A stretch of DNA of 64,000 nucleotides from Enterovibrio gelatinilyticus (GCF_028683095.1 NZ_JAJUBC010000006.1:1-64000), one strand, 5' to 3'; numbered from the stretch's first letter, positions 37,195 to 46,960 are shown. Notes: a model not told the origin generated them from the sequence alone. Made by a program: numbers and translations.

Positions 37195-37310
37195 CAATAA
37201 GTTAATAAATATTAATGTAAAACAAAATGTGTTTTTTGGATACTGATTGTCAGACGGGAAATTGAATACACCACTGAGTGTTTGACCACTGATGCATTAG
37301 GCAGATGATT

Positions 37311-38465
37311 ATGTTCAAGAATTCGGAATTTAAACATAACGACGAGACGCTAGATACGCCATTTTTGTTTGTTGATAAGCAAATCTTTCTTAGAAACCTA
37401 GAAAGACTACGCAAAGAAATTGAAGGTCTTGGGGCGGCATTAAGACCACATTTTAAAACAGTTAAATCGCTCGATGCGGCGCCCTATCTATTGCTTGAAA
37501 AGGCTTCCCCCATCACGGTCTCGACCGTGAAAGAAGCCGAAGCACTCGCTAGTGAAGGCTATACCAACATCATCTATGCAGTTGGGATTTCCGCTGAAAA
37601 ATTACCACGAGTGCACCAACTCCTTTCTAAAGGCGTCGAGATCAGGGTGTTGCTGGATACGGTAGAACAAGCGCAAATTCTGAATCAATACGGCAACGAT
37701 AACCACTGCACTGTCCCTGTCTTAATAGAAATCGACTGTGACGGCCATCGCGGAGGCATTCGACCAGATAGCCCCTTGCTGATTAACATCGCACAGTTAT
37801 TACACCACGGCTCAGCGGATTTTCAAGGGGTACTCACCCATGCTGGCGAGTCTTATCTCTGTTTTGACCAAGCCTCTTTACGCGCTGCCGCTGACAATGA
37901 AGTGAAAGCTGCGCTAAAAGCGGCTAATCATCTTCGCTGCGCTGACATTCCGTGCGAAATTGTCAGTATTGGCTCCACACCGACAGCGCACAGTTACCAA
38001 GACCTAAACGGCATTACGGAAGTAAGAGCGGGTGTCTATGGCTTTTTCGATTTGATCATGGCTGGGATTGGCGTGTGCAATATCAACGATATTGCCGCAA
38101 GCGTGGTCACGACGGTAATAGGCCATAACAAAGAAAAAGGCTGGTTGTTTATCGATGCGGGATGGATGGCACTTTCTTCTGATCGAGGTACCGCCAACCA
38201 ACCCAAAGACTGCGGGTATGGTTTGCTCATTGACAGATCCGGAAAGTTACTCCTTCACCATCAGGTCATCACGGTCAATCAAGAACACGGTATTGTCGGT
38301 TCAGTAGATGGTAGCTCTATCGATTTTGACGCGTACCCTGTTGGCTGCCGTTTGCATGTTTTACCGAACCACGCTTGCGCCACAGCGTCAATGCACGCCC
38401 ACTATCATGTTTTTGATACACATGATAATTCTCATGAAGTCTGGACGCGAATATTGGGGTGGTAA
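37311..38465 (+). CDS. D-threonine aldolase / D-serine dehydratase-fold PLP enzyme (BhcC-like)
   Basis: A 384-residue DSD1-family enzyme from the ATG at 37311 (an ATG two codons earlier is also possible). It has an alanine-racemase-type N-terminal barrel with LRPHFKTVKS, where K49 should hold PLP, and a C-terminal beta domain with LPNHACATASMH, whose His and Cys match the metal site of D-serine dehydratase rather than the His/Asp of D-threonine aldolase. The gene sits one base upstream of an ornithine-cyclodeaminase-family gene. The same pairing occurs in the beta-hydroxyaspartate cycle (BhcC aldolase, BhcD reductase); BhcA and BhcB are absent here. Confidence 0.8.
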   Translation: MFKNSEFKHNDETLDTPFLFVDKQIFLRNLERLRKEIEGLGAALRPHFKTVKSLDAAPYLLLEKASPITVSTVKEAEALASEGYTNIIYAVGISAEKLPRVHQLLSKGVEIRVLLDTVEQAQILNQYGNDNHCTVPVLIEIDCDGHRGGIRPDSPLLINIAQLLHHGSADFQGVLTHAGESYLCFDQASLRAAADNEVKAALKAANHLRCADIPCEIVSIGSTPTAHSYQDLNGITEVRAGVYGFFDLIMAGIGVCNINDIAASVVTTVIGHNKEKGWLFIDAGWMALSSDRGTANQPKDCGYGLLIDRSGKLLLHHQVITVNQEHGIVGSVDGSSIDFDAYPVGCRLHVLPNHACATASMHAHYHVFDTHDNSHEVWTRILGW

Positions 38466-38466
38466 G

Positions 38467-39375
38467 ATGATTTATTTAGACGAGAACCAAACCGCACAAC
38501 TTATCTCTCACGATCTAGCTTATATTGCCGTAAAAGAGGCGCTTGTTGCCGCGACTTGCAACGAAACAAGGCTATTCCCGGTTGTAAATGCTTCAGGCCC
38601 ACAAACTGACTCTGTGTTTTCATTAAAGTCAGCTTGTACATCAACGTTGGTGGGTTGGAAAACTGGCACCTACTGGCCTGATAACCAAAATATACCTTGT
38701 CACGGTACAACTGTTTTTTTGTTAAGCCCACAAACTGGGGAATTGGTCGCTGCGGTTGCTGCAAGCAAGGTGAATGCCTATCGTACTGCTGCTGCGGACG
38801 CGGTAGCTGTTGACTACCTCGCTCGAAAAGATGCCTCAGTATTAAGTGTGTTCGGAACCGGGCATCAAGCAGAGTATGAAGTCTTAGCCATTTCAGCTGT
38901 TCGACATATTTCCCGAGTCATTGTGGTTGGGAGAAACAAAAGCAATACGGAGAGTTTTGTTGGCCGACTCGCTAAGCAAGGAGTACCAGCGGAAGCTGGA
39001 ACTGCTCAGTTTGCATGTGAGCATACAGACATTATTGTGACAGCAACCACGGCCAAAGAGCCGTTATTCGTCGCTGATTGGGTAAAGGCTGGCACTCATA
39101 TTTCTGCGATGGGCGCCGATAAAATTGGAAAGCAGGAATTGCCCGTAGCGCTATATCAATACGCGAAGTTATATTGTGATCATGAGCCGCAGTCACTTGT
39201 TATTGGGGAGTTCCAGCACACTCAAGATGCATCAATCACTGAAATAGGTAAGGTTATAGCTGGTGAATCTGCGGGGCGTGAATCAGCCAATGATATTACT
39301 GTTTTCGATAGTTCAGGTATTGCTGTCCAAGATCTGTTTGTTGCGGCCAAATTGATCGAGTTAAGTCAAAAGTAA
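38467..39375 (+). CDS. Ornithine cyclodeaminase / mu-crystallin family enzyme (BhcD-like)
   Basis: Starting at the ATG one base after the upstream stop gives 302 residues. The NAD(P)-binding motif GTGHQAEYEVLAI lies near residues 130-142, preceded by the family segment KVNAYRTAAADAVAVDYLA. The N-terminal RLFPVVNA segment is reminiscent of iminosuccinate reductase BhcD. Possible reactions are reduction of an imino acid to an amino acid, or a lyase-type cyclodeamination. Operon partner of the DSD1-family enzyme. Confidence 0.82.
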   Translation: MIYLDENQTAQLISHDLAYIAVKEALVAATCNETRLFPVVNASGPQTDSVFSLKSACTSTLVGWKTGTYWPDNQNIPCHGTTVFLLSPQTGELVAAVAASKVNAYRTAAADAVAVDYLARKDASVLSVFGTGHQAEYEVLAISAVRHISRVIVVGRNKSNTESFVGRLAKQGVPAEAGTAQFACEHTDIIVTATTAKEPLFVADWVKAGTHISAMGADKIGKQELPVALYQYAKLYCDHEPQSLVIGEFQHTQDASITEIGKVIAGESAGRESANDITVFDSSGIAVQDLFVAAKLIELSQK

Positions 39376-39519
39376 GCAATGATTGAGTGCTAGCTCCATT
39401 CTTAGATACCAACCCATACATGAAAATACCGGGGGGTGATTAATGCCCAAATGCAAAGTCTGTGGCTAGCGACTACCCTTTTAGATACTGCCTTGAGTTA
39501 ATACAAAAAAGGGATAGCT

Positions 39520-39804
39520 ATGCCAACCGTTACATTCGGTCATACAGGACATTCAGTGCAACTTTCCAGCGGAGGTTCTCTGATCGATTTAGAAGATGCA
39601 GGACAAAGTGAAGTACCGTTCGGTTGTCGTTCAGCAGCATGTGGAACCTGCGCCATTGACGTAACCGCAGGTATGAACAACCTAAGCCCCAAAAATGAAG
39701 AAGAAATCGATCTGCTTGATACCTTAAATATGGACGGTGATAAGCGTCGATTAGCTTGCCAATGCAGTGTATACGGTGACATTACGATCGTTCCCGTGAA
39801 CTGA
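39520..39804 (+). CDS. [2Fe-2S] plant-type ferredoxin
   Basis: A 94-residue ferredoxin with cluster ligands C36, C41, C44 (FGCRSAACGTC) and C80 (RLACQC). It is stand-alone, with a good GGGAT ribosome-binding site and a terminator at 39899-39924. It follows the aldolase/reductase pair by 144 bp on the same strand; whether it is transcribed with them is unclear, and no oxygenase or reductase partner is adjacent. Confidence 0.92.
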   Translation: MPTVTFGHTGHSVQLSSGGSLIDLEDAGQSEVPFGCRSAACGTCAIDVTAGMNNLSPKNEEEIDLLDTLNMDGDKRRLACQCSVYGDITIVPVN

Positions 39805-39898
39805 TCGTCCTCATTCAACTAGACGCCATCATTCTGCTAGAGGCCGGTTGTTGTCTTGCTCCTGAGTCTCGAACCGCTTTCTGTTCGAGCTTTTGATC

Positions 39899-39924
39899 TA
39901 AACCGCGTGATCAGACGCGGTTTA
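39899..39924 (+). terminator. Terminator of the ferredoxin gene
   Basis: Perfect 10-bp arms TAAACCGCGT and ACGCGGTTTA with a 6-nt loop. Confidence 0.7.
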
Positions 39925-40001
39925 ATGTAAAATATCCCCTCTGTTAATCGGCTTATCGCCGAGCTTTTCGTCTTACCTCTCATGCCAAAATAGGTTCACA
40001 C

Positions 40002-40673
40002 GTGATATCCAAGCTTCCCAAATGGGTTGAGTATGGGGCATTTGTTCTTGCCCTCACCGCCGGTTGCGTTAATGGCATTGGATTGCTCGGATTTGAGCAT
40101 CAAGCCATTTCTCATCTATCAGGTACTGCCACATTGATCGGCACGGATTTGATTAACAGCCACCCTGCGCAACTCGTTCACTTGTCGAGTATTCTTGCTG
40201 GATTCTTTGGTGGTGCGTTACTTTCAGGTTTCATTTTGAAAGATGGCACGCTGGCCCTAGGCCGACGTTATGATGTGCTTCTGTTAGTTGAAGCTGCGTT
40301 GCTGTTTGGCGCGGTTTATCCCATGCAACAAAACGCGGTTTATGGGCTTTATTTAGCTGCCGCTGCGTGCGGTATTCAAAATGGATTGGTGACGAGTTAT
40401 AGCGGAGCCATTGTTCGCACCACCCATATTACGGGCATCATTACGGATTTGGGGTTGATGTTTGGTGCCAAGCTGCGAGGGCAACCTATTAACCGCCGTA
40501 AATTGGTCTTGTTTGTCGTCATTGCCATTGGTTTCATCTTGGGGGGCACATTCAGTGCCGTTATTTTCCCTCTGATTGGCGCTTGGTCTTTCGCCGTACC
40601 TGCAACGGTGTGTCTGTTACTTGCAATGATTTATCGCATTCACATGAGGCAAATCAGCGTTCGTCTTCGCTAG
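40002..40673 (+). CDS. DUF1275 (YoaK-type) membrane protein
   Basis: A 223-residue protein with about six hydrophobic segments and the family opening ALTAGCVNGIGLLGF, followed by HLSGTATLIGTDL and AAAACGIQNGLVTSYSGAIVRTTHITGIITDLG. The start is GTG at 40002. Function is unknown; related proteins are thought to be transporters. A hairpin (ACTGCGCC/GGCGCAGT, 40711-40733) follows and may end its transcript. Confidence 0.88.
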   Translation: MISKLPKWVEYGAFVLALTAGCVNGIGLLGFEHQAISHLSGTATLIGTDLINSHPAQLVHLSSILAGFFGGALLSGFILKDGTLALGRRYDVLLLVEAALLFGAVYPMQQNAVYGLYLAAAACGIQNGLVTSYSGAIVRTTHITGIITDLGLMFGAKLRGQPINRRKLVLFVVIAIGFILGGTFSAVIFPLIGAWSFAVPATVCLLLAMIYRIHMRQISVRLR

Positions 40674-40881
40674 CGTTTCTCCATAAAAACTTGACCACAG
40701 CCCATCATGTCACTGCGCCGATTGCAGGCGCAGTCCCTGCGTTTAACCCCCAACCAAACATTTCAATAGTGATACTGCCGAAGGTTGACCAAAAGACAGG
40801 TCAAAAACTTGAGCAGGTGCAACTTTACCGCCTAGGCTTTCTGTCATATTACCGAATCTCTGTTTGTTTCAAGGAAGAACA

Positions 40882-42150
40882 ATGAAAGACGAAACTCTGT
40901 CCATTCATGCTGGGTACGAAACTGACCCAACCACAAAATCTGTTGCGACACCTATCTACCAGACTGTTGCTTATGAATTTGATAGCGCCCAACACGGTGC
41001 CGATCTGTTCAACCTTGCCGTTCCTGGCAACATTTACACTCGTATTATGAACCCGACAAACGATGTGCTTGAGCAACGCATGGCAGCTTTGGAAGGTGGT
41101 ATAGCGGGTCTGGTGGTCAGTGCGGGCAGTGCGGCTATCAATTACGCCATTCAAACTTTGGCGGAAATTGGTGACAACATCGTTTCTACGCCACAGCTTT
41201 ATGGTGGAACATACACCTTGTTTGCACACATGCTGCCAAAGCAAGGTATCGAAGTTCGCTTTGCCAAAGACGACAAGCCAGAGAGCCTGGCGGCGCTGAT
41301 TGATGAAAACACGAAAGCGGTTTACTGCGAAAGTATCGGCAACCCTGCTGGCAACATCATTGACTTAGCGAAGGTCGCTGAACTTGCACACGCACAAGGT
41401 GTACCTGTGATTGTGGATAACACGGTTGCGACGCCAGTTCTGTGTAAACCCATTGAGCATGGTGCAGATATCGTTGTTCACTCTCTGACCAAATACATTG
41501 GCGGCCATGGCACTACTTTAGGTGGCGTGATTGTGGATTCAGGTAAATTCCCTTGGGCACAACACAAAGCGCGATTCCCAGTACTTAACCAACCCGAGGC
41601 GGCATACCACGGTGTGGTTTACACCGAAGCATTTGGTGATGCAGCGTTCATTGGTCGTGCCCGTACCGTACCATTGAGAAACACAGGTGCTGCACTTTCT
41701 CCGATGAATGCGTTTATGTTGATGCAAGGGCTAGAAACACTCTCATTGCGCATGGAACGCCATGTGGAGAATGCATTGAAAGTGGCGGAATACCTGCAAA
41801 GTCACGAGAAAGTCAGCTGGGTAAGCTATGCAGGTTTACCTGATTCTGAGCACCATGCACTTGCTCAGAAATACATGAAAGGGCAACCTTCTGCCATTCT
41901 TTCATTTGGTATGAAAGACGGTTACGACGCTGGTGTGCGTTTCTACGATGCTTTGGCATTGTTCAAGCGCTTGGTTAACATTGGTGATGCTAAATCACTG
42001 GCGTGTCACCCTGCGTCAACCACGCATCGCCAGTTGAGCGAACAGGAGCAGGCTCAAGCAGGTGTTTCTCCTGAGATGATTCGCCTGTCAGTTGGCATCG
42101 AACACATCGATGACATCATTGCCGATCTGGAACAAGCACTAAACGCTTAA
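40882..42150 (+). CDS. metY: O-acetylhomoserine sulfhydrylase MetY
   Basis: PLP enzyme that makes homocysteine from O-acetyl- (or O-succinyl-) homoserine and sulfide. From the ATG at 40882, preceded by AAGGAAG, it has 422 residues, the usual MetY length. The Cys/Met metabolism signature is present, with the PLP lysine in VHSLTKYIGGHGTTLGG and YTRIMNPTNDVLEQRMAALEGG upstream. The long NQPEAAYHG...-type insertion distinguishes MetY from MetB/MetC. It is followed by a hairpin at 42175-42194. Confidence 0.94.
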   Translation: MKDETLSIHAGYETDPTTKSVATPIYQTVAYEFDSAQHGADLFNLAVPGNIYTRIMNPTNDVLEQRMAALEGGIAGLVVSAGSAAINYAIQTLAEIGDNIVSTPQLYGGTYTLFAHMLPKQGIEVRFAKDDKPESLAALIDENTKAVYCESIGNPAGNIIDLAKVAELAHAQGVPVIVDNTVATPVLCKPIEHGADIVVHSLTKYIGGHGTTLGGVIVDSGKFPWAQHKARFPVLNQPEAAYHGVVYTEAFGDAAFIGRARTVPLRNTGAALSPMNAFMLMQGLETLSLRMERHVENALKVAEYLQSHEKVSWVSYAGLPDSEHHALAQKYMKGQPSAILSFGMKDGYDAGVRFYDALALFKRLVNIGDAKSLACHPASTTHRQLSEQEQAQAGVSPEMIRLSVGIEHIDDIIADLEQALNA

Positions 42151-42174
42151 CACCAGAACAAAAAACGCTAATGA

Positions 42175-42194
42175 AGCTCACCTAGGTGGGCTTT
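42175..42194 (+). terminator. Hairpin terminator after metY
   Basis: AAGCTCACCT/AGGTGGGCTT stem followed by TTATTTG. Confidence 0.55.
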
Positions 42195-42292
42195 ATTTGT
42201 TTCTAACGCTCAGATAAAAAACAAAAAAATCATTAAAGCTTTTCGTTTTCTCGTCGATAAACAGGATGTATCCAGAAAAACGAAAGAGAATG

Positions 42293-42802
42293 ATGCAAAT
42301 CCACGCGCTCGACAAAGCCCAACTCATTACTGATGTACAGCTAGGTGACCACCTAAGTCATGCTGTTACGCAGGGGCGTCGCTCGGATTTCGCTTTGATG
42401 CTTGCACTACTTTCTGGGGACGCAACAGAGACAACGCCACTCAATCCCCCATTTCCAGAAAAAGCGACAGAATCAGATCTTCGCTATGCACTAAATTTGC
42501 CTGAACCAACCCGTTTGGTGGCAGAGGAAAGAGACTATGAATTGTGTGGAACGCAAGCCGACGCATTCCACAAAGCAGGCATTGCAAGTGCAAGGTTCAA
42601 TCACTGTGTGACCCCGTCAGCACTACATTTTCCTGCCTCTGGAACCCACGATTTGGGTGAAGATGTTTATCATAATCTCTCGGGACACCAGAGAAGACAG
42701 CTTGCTGCTGAAAATTCGAAGACTACCGAACTCGATCCTGTAAACCTTTACAATCAACTAGTGCTTGCTAAACGCTATCAAGAGCTGAACGTGAAAGCTT
42801 AA
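42293..42802 (+). CDS. Conserved hypothetical protein, 169 aa
   Basis: Starting at the ATG at 42293 (AGAG five bases upstream) gives MQIHALDKAQLITDVQLGDHL; earlier in-frame ATGs at 42266 and 42290 are possible. It is soluble, without signal peptide or membrane segment. I recognise a conserved-looking N-terminal part (HAVTQGRRSDFALMLALLS) resembling Vibrionaceae hypotheticals, but no function. The 42803-43069 gap downstream contains only the promoter of the next gene. Confidence 0.65.
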   Translation: MQIHALDKAQLITDVQLGDHLSHAVTQGRRSDFALMLALLSGDATETTPLNPPFPEKATESDLRYALNLPEPTRLVAEERDYELCGTQADAFHKAGIASARFNHCVTPSALHFPASGTHDLGEDVYHNLSGHQRRQLAAENSKTTELDPVNLYNQLVLAKRYQELNVKA

Positions 42803-43069
42803 CTGATTGATTTCAAAAGACAACAAGAAGCCCATACCATAAGTAACCCACACGTACAACTTCTTCCACCGCAAAAAACATAACTGTGATCACTTACTAA
42901 AAAAATCATTTTGCACACAGTTTGCACACCCTTTTTTGAACAATTTAATACCACTTTCTCAGATCATGGTCCAAGATTGTTATCCACCCATGAAAAAGCT
43001 GGGTATAAGTTGTTAATGAATGTCGTATAACAATGATATAAGTCGTCATTAATCGAGTAAGGTCAAACA

Positions 43070-43744
43070 ATGGATATCGCAAAATCCGTCATTGTGATTA
43101 CTGCAGCAGGCACCCCGACTGGACGTGCTATGGCTGAATATTTCTGCAAGCTCAACGCTCGTGTCGCACTCGTCGACACGGAACGTGAAAAGCTTCAGAC
43201 AACCTACGATTCGTGCATGAGAACAGGGGGAATTTGTTACTCATTCTCTCTGGCTAATCGAAGTGTTGAAAATATTTCGTTGCTGTTTGAGGAAATTAAT
43301 CGCGAGATGGGTGCGGTGGACGTGTTACTTAACTACTGGCAAGCCAGTTGTCTCCCCAGTTTATTAGCAAGCAATGATACGGTTGACCAAACCATTGCTG
43401 ACATCGCCTCTAATCTATACCTCTTTGGACGCGGCGCAGCATTCAACATGCTCGACAGAGGGCGCAAAGGGGTCATTGTTAACATTCCTGGAGTTCAAAC
43501 TGAGATAGGAAAAGAGCAAAGCCTCGATTGCTCAAATGCGGTCATTCGTGGTTTAACACGTAGCTGGGCACAAGAATTAGAACATGCAAACATACGCGTT
43601 GGAGGTGTACTTCCGCGTATGCGTCACTATGACAACGGTAATGTCCATCACCATCCCGCCGTTAATTACGACATGATTGATGGTGCCGCATATATCGTAG
43701 AAAACGACAGTTTCACCGGCCGGATCTTAGAAGCAGCCAGTTAA
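43070..43744 (+). CDS. Short-chain dehydrogenase-fold protein lacking catalytic residues
   Basis: A 224-residue SDR-fold protein. The cofactor loop is modified (TAAGTPTGRAMA instead of TGxxxGIG). At the catalytic YxxxK position the sequence is LDCSN (152-156), so both Tyr and Lys are missing, and the usual Ser is replaced in VNIPGV. It cannot be a normal oxidoreductase and may be a regulatory or structural homologue. It lies just beyond adhE, convergent with it. Confidence 0.78.
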   Translation: MDIAKSVIVITAAGTPTGRAMAEYFCKLNARVALVDTEREKLQTTYDSCMRTGGICYSFSLANRSVENISLLFEEINREMGAVDVLLNYWQASCLPSLLASNDTVDQTIADIASNLYLFGRGAAFNMLDRGRKGVIVNIPGVQTEIGKEQSLDCSNAVIRGLTRSWAQELEHANIRVGGVLPRMRHYDNGNVHHHPAVNYDMIDGAAYIVENDSFTGRILEAAS

Positions 43745-43868
43745 TCGGCAGGTGAATTTAGCCGTTGCCGCTTCTATGCCCTTTTATTGAAATGACCAAA
43801 TCAGGCCATGCACTCACGTTCATTGTCAGGCTTTCGTTAATTCAAAGGGTATTGCCACTGCCAATAAA

Positions 43869-43892
43869 AAAGCCCGCTTTCGCGGGCTTTTC
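43869..43892. terminator. Bidirectional terminator between the SDR-like gene and adhE
   Basis: AAAGCCCGC-TTTC-GCGGGCTTT with A- and T-tracts on both sides. Confidence 0.9.
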
Positions 43893-43908
43893 TTTTTACT
43901 TCAAATCA

Positions 43909-46611
43909 TTACGCTTTCGCTGATTCTTTCTTCGCTTTTTCAGCTGGTTTAGCCGTTTCGCGGTCTTCTCTCTTCTTGATAACAGTCGTACCTTCGAAGG
44001 TTTCACCTTCAACGAATGCGGTACCGTAGAAAGAAGACATTAGCACTTCTTTTAGCTCAGTGATAAGTGGGTAACGTGGGTTCGCACCAGTACATTGGTC
44101 ATCGAACGCTTCTACCGCTAGCTCATCAAGTTTCGCTAGGAAATCAGTCTCAGAGACGCCTGCCGCCTGGATAGACAGTGGAATATCTAGGTTCAGTTTC
44201 AGTTCTTCCAACCAAGCGAGTAGACGCTCAATTTTTTGAGCTGTACGGTCAGTTGGTTTCGCAAGACCCAAGTGCTCAGCAACTTCCGCATAGCGACGAC
44301 GTGCTTGTGGGCGGTCGTACTGAGAGAAAGCAGTCTGCTTAGTTGGGTTGTCGTTCGCGTTGTAACGAACCACGTTAGAAATCAGTAGTGCGTTCGCCAG
44401 ACCGTGTGGTAGGTGGAACTCAGCACCGACTTTGTGCGCCATAGAGTGACATACACCTAGGAATGCGTTAGCAAACGCGATACCTGCGATGGTTGCTGCA
44501 TTGTGCACTTTCTCACGAGCGATTGGGTCAGTTGCACCGTTCGCGTAGCTTGATGGTAGGTATTCTTTCAGCATCTTCAGAGCTTGAAGCGCTTGTCCAT
44601 CAGAGTATTCGTTCGCCAGTACAGAAACGTAAGCTTCTAGTGCGTGAGTCACTGCATCGTAACCACCGAATGCGGTTAGCGACTTAGGCATGTTCATCAC
44701 TAGGTTCGCATCTACGATTGCCATGTGTGGCGTTAGTTCGTAGTCAGCAAGTGGGTATTTTGCGCCAGTCTTGTCGTCAGTAACAACCGCGAAAGGTGTT
44801 ACTTCTGAACCAGTACCAGACGTGGTAGTGATACATACCAACTCAGCTTTCTTACCCATTTTAGGGAACTTGTAGATACGTTTACGGATATCCATAAAGC
44901 GCATTGCTAGTTCTTCAAAATGCGTTTCTGGGTGCTCGTACATTACCCACATGATTTTCGCTGCATCCATCGGTGAACCGCCGCCTAGTGCGATGATTAC
45001 GTCAGGTTGGAAGCTCTGCATTGCTGCAGCACCTTTCTCTACAACAGACAATGTTGGGTCAGCTTCTACTTCGAAGAACGTTTGAACTTCCATGCCCTGT
45101 GCTTTAAGCAGCGCAACGATTTCGTCAGAGTAACCGTTGTTGAACAAGAAGCGGTCAGTCACGATCATCGCGCGTTTTTTGCCTTCCAAATCGCCTAGTG
45201 CGATTGGCAAGCTACCACGACGGAAGTAGATAGATTTAGGTAGTTTGTGCCACAGCATATTCTCAGCTCGCTTCGCTACAGTCTTCTTGTTGATAAGGTG
45301 CTTAGGACCAACGTTCTCAGAGATTGAGTTACCGCCCCAAGAACCACAACCCAAGGTCAGTGATGGTGCAACGTTAAAGTTGTACAGGTCACCGATACCA
45401 CCGTGAGTGGTTGGGATGTTGATAAGAATACGAGCTGTTTTTAGCTTGTCGCCGAAGTAACGAATACGATCTTCGTTAACGTCTTGGTCAGTGTACAGAC
45501 CAGAGGTGTGGCCGATACCGCCGATTTCAACCATGGTCACAGCTTGTGCAACAGCATCTTCGAAATCATCAGCGCGGAACAAACCTAGTGTTGGAGACAG
45601 TTTCTCATGTGCGAACTCGTCGTCATAAGAGACTTTGCCTAGGCCTTCACCGATAAGCACTTTGGTGTCTGCTGGTACAGTTACGCCTGCCATTTCTGCA
45701 ATTTTAACTGCTGGTTGACCAACAATTTTTGCGTTCAATGCGCCGTCAATCAAAAGTACTTTACGAACTTTCGCTGCGTCAGCTTTACCCAGCACGTGTG
45801 CTTTGTGAGAAGCAAAACGCTCTTTCACTTCGTCGTAAACTGAATCAACAACGATTGCTGCTTGCTCAGAAGCACACACAACACCGTTATCGAACGTTTT
45901 AGACATCAGGATAGAAGCAACTGCACGCTTAATGTCAGCTGTTTCGTCGATAACAACAGGAACGTTACCTGCACCAACACCGATAGCTGGTTTACCTGAA
46001 GAGTAAGCTGCTTTCACCATGCCTGGACCACCAGTTGCAAGGATCAAGTTGATGTCGTCGTGCTTCATCAGCGCATTAGAAAGCTCTACAGAAGGCTCAT
46101 CAATCCAGCTGATGATATCTTTTGGTGCGCCTGCAGCAACTGCAGCATCAAGAACTAGCTTCGCCGCATCGTTCGTTGAGTTCTTAGCACGTGGGTGTGG
46201 TGAGAAGATAATGCCGTTACGTGTCTTCAAAGAGATTAGAGATTTGAAGATAGCAGTTGAAGTTGGGTTAGTCGTTGGGACGATACCGCAGATGATGCCC
46301 ACTGGCTCAGCGATAGTGAAAGTACCGAACTCGTCGTTCTCTTCCAAAATGCCGCAGGTTTTTTCATCTTTGTATTTGTTGTAGATAAATTCAGAAGCGA
46401 AGTGGTTTTTGATCACTTTGTCTTCGACAATACCCATGCCAGATTCAGCAACAGCCTGTTGAGCTAGAGGAATACGGGCATTGTTAGCAGCCAGAGATGC
46501 AGCGCGGAAAATCTTGTCTACTTGCTCTTGTGAGTAAGTTGCAAATTCTTTCTGCGCTTTCTTTACACGCTCAACCATTGCGTTGAGTTCGGCTACGTTA
46601 GTTACAGGCAT
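43909..46611 (-). CDS. adhE: Bifunctional acetaldehyde-CoA / alcohol dehydrogenase AdhE
   Basis: Reduces acetyl-CoA to acetaldehyde and ethanol under anaerobic conditions and forms spirosomes. The 900 residues match AdhE. The N-terminal aldehyde dehydrogenase domain (about 1-440) has its catalytic Cys in FDNGVVCASEQ, and the C-terminal iron-dependent alcohol dehydrogenase domain (about 450-870) shows GGGSPMDAAKIMWVMYE and FLGVCHSMAHKVGAEFHLPHG. The tail is Lys/Glu/Ala rich. An AGGAGACAACT ribosome-binding site precedes the ATG. FNR- and CRP-like sites lie upstream. Confidence 0.97.
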   Translation of the reverse strand: MPVTNVAELNAMVERVKKAQKEFATYSQEQVDKIFRAASLAANNARIPLAQQAVAESGMGIVEDKVIKNHFASEFIYNKYKDEKTCGILEENDEFGTFTIAEPVGIICGIVPTTNPTSTAIFKSLISLKTRNGIIFSPHPRAKNSTNDAAKLVLDAAVAAGAPKDIISWIDEPSVELSNALMKHDDINLILATGGPGMVKAAYSSGKPAIGVGAGNVPVVIDETADIKRAVASILMSKTFDNGVVCASEQAAIVVDSVYDEVKERFASHKAHVLGKADAAKVRKVLLIDGALNAKIVGQPAVKIAEMAGVTVPADTKVLIGEGLGKVSYDDEFAHEKLSPTLGLFRADDFEDAVAQAVTMVEIGGIGHTSGLYTDQDVNEDRIRYFGDKLKTARILINIPTTHGGIGDLYNFNVAPSLTLGCGSWGGNSISENVGPKHLINKKTVAKRAENMLWHKLPKSIYFRRGSLPIALGDLEGKKRAMIVTDRFLFNNGYSDEIVALLKAQGMEVQTFFEVEADPTLSVVEKGAAAMQSFQPDVIIALGGGSPMDAAKIMWVMYEHPETHFEELAMRFMDIRKRIYKFPKMGKKAELVCITTTSGTGSEVTPFAVVTDDKTGAKYPLADYELTPHMAIVDANLVMNMPKSLTAFGGYDAVTHALEAYVSVLANEYSDGQALQALKMLKEYLPSSYANGATDPIAREKVHNAATIAGIAFANAFLGVCHSMAHKVGAEFHLPHGLANALLISNVVRYNANDNPTKQTAFSQYDRPQARRRYAEVAEHLGLAKPTDRTAQKIERLLAWLEELKLNLDIPLSIQAAGVSETDFLAKLDELAVEAFDDQCTGANPRYPLITELKEVLMSSFYGTAFVEGETFEGTTVIKKREDRETAKPAEKAKKESAKA

Positions 46612-46766
46612 AGTTGTCTCCTACATACCTAAAGTTCAAAAATTATTTAGTAACTACATGCTCATTTAGTTAGAGGCCTAAGTAACTCACATCGTCCTGT
46701 GAGTCTTAGAAAGCATTTAGTAAATAACTTTCAAAACTGATTATAGATTTTCAGAGGAGCAGAAAG

Positions 46767-46780
46767 TTGATCCGGATCAT
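46767..46780. promoter_or_regulatory. FNR-type site upstream of adhE
   Basis: TTGATCCGGATCAT matches the FNR consensus TTGAT-N4-ATCAA at nine of ten positions and is centred about 162 bp upstream of the adhE start codon, fitting oxygen-responsive control of a fermentation gene. Confidence 0.6.
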
Positions 46781-46960
46781 GTGTAGTAAACTTTCATAAA
46801 GTTTTTCACTTACCGCTCAAATTTTAACCAAAAAGCTCTACAATCACTGTTTTGAAAGCGTAATTCCACAAACAAACTACGTGAATGTAACACATGTGCA
46901 TTGTGTCTCACACATATGTATAACTCCTTTTCACCACGAAATCAGGGGAAGATATTCATA

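Noticed and set aside
40674-40881. SAM riboswitch or MetJ box upstream of metY
   Set aside because: No tandem AGACGTCT-like boxes and no SAM aptamer core could be recognised; only a hairpin at 40711-40733 is visible.
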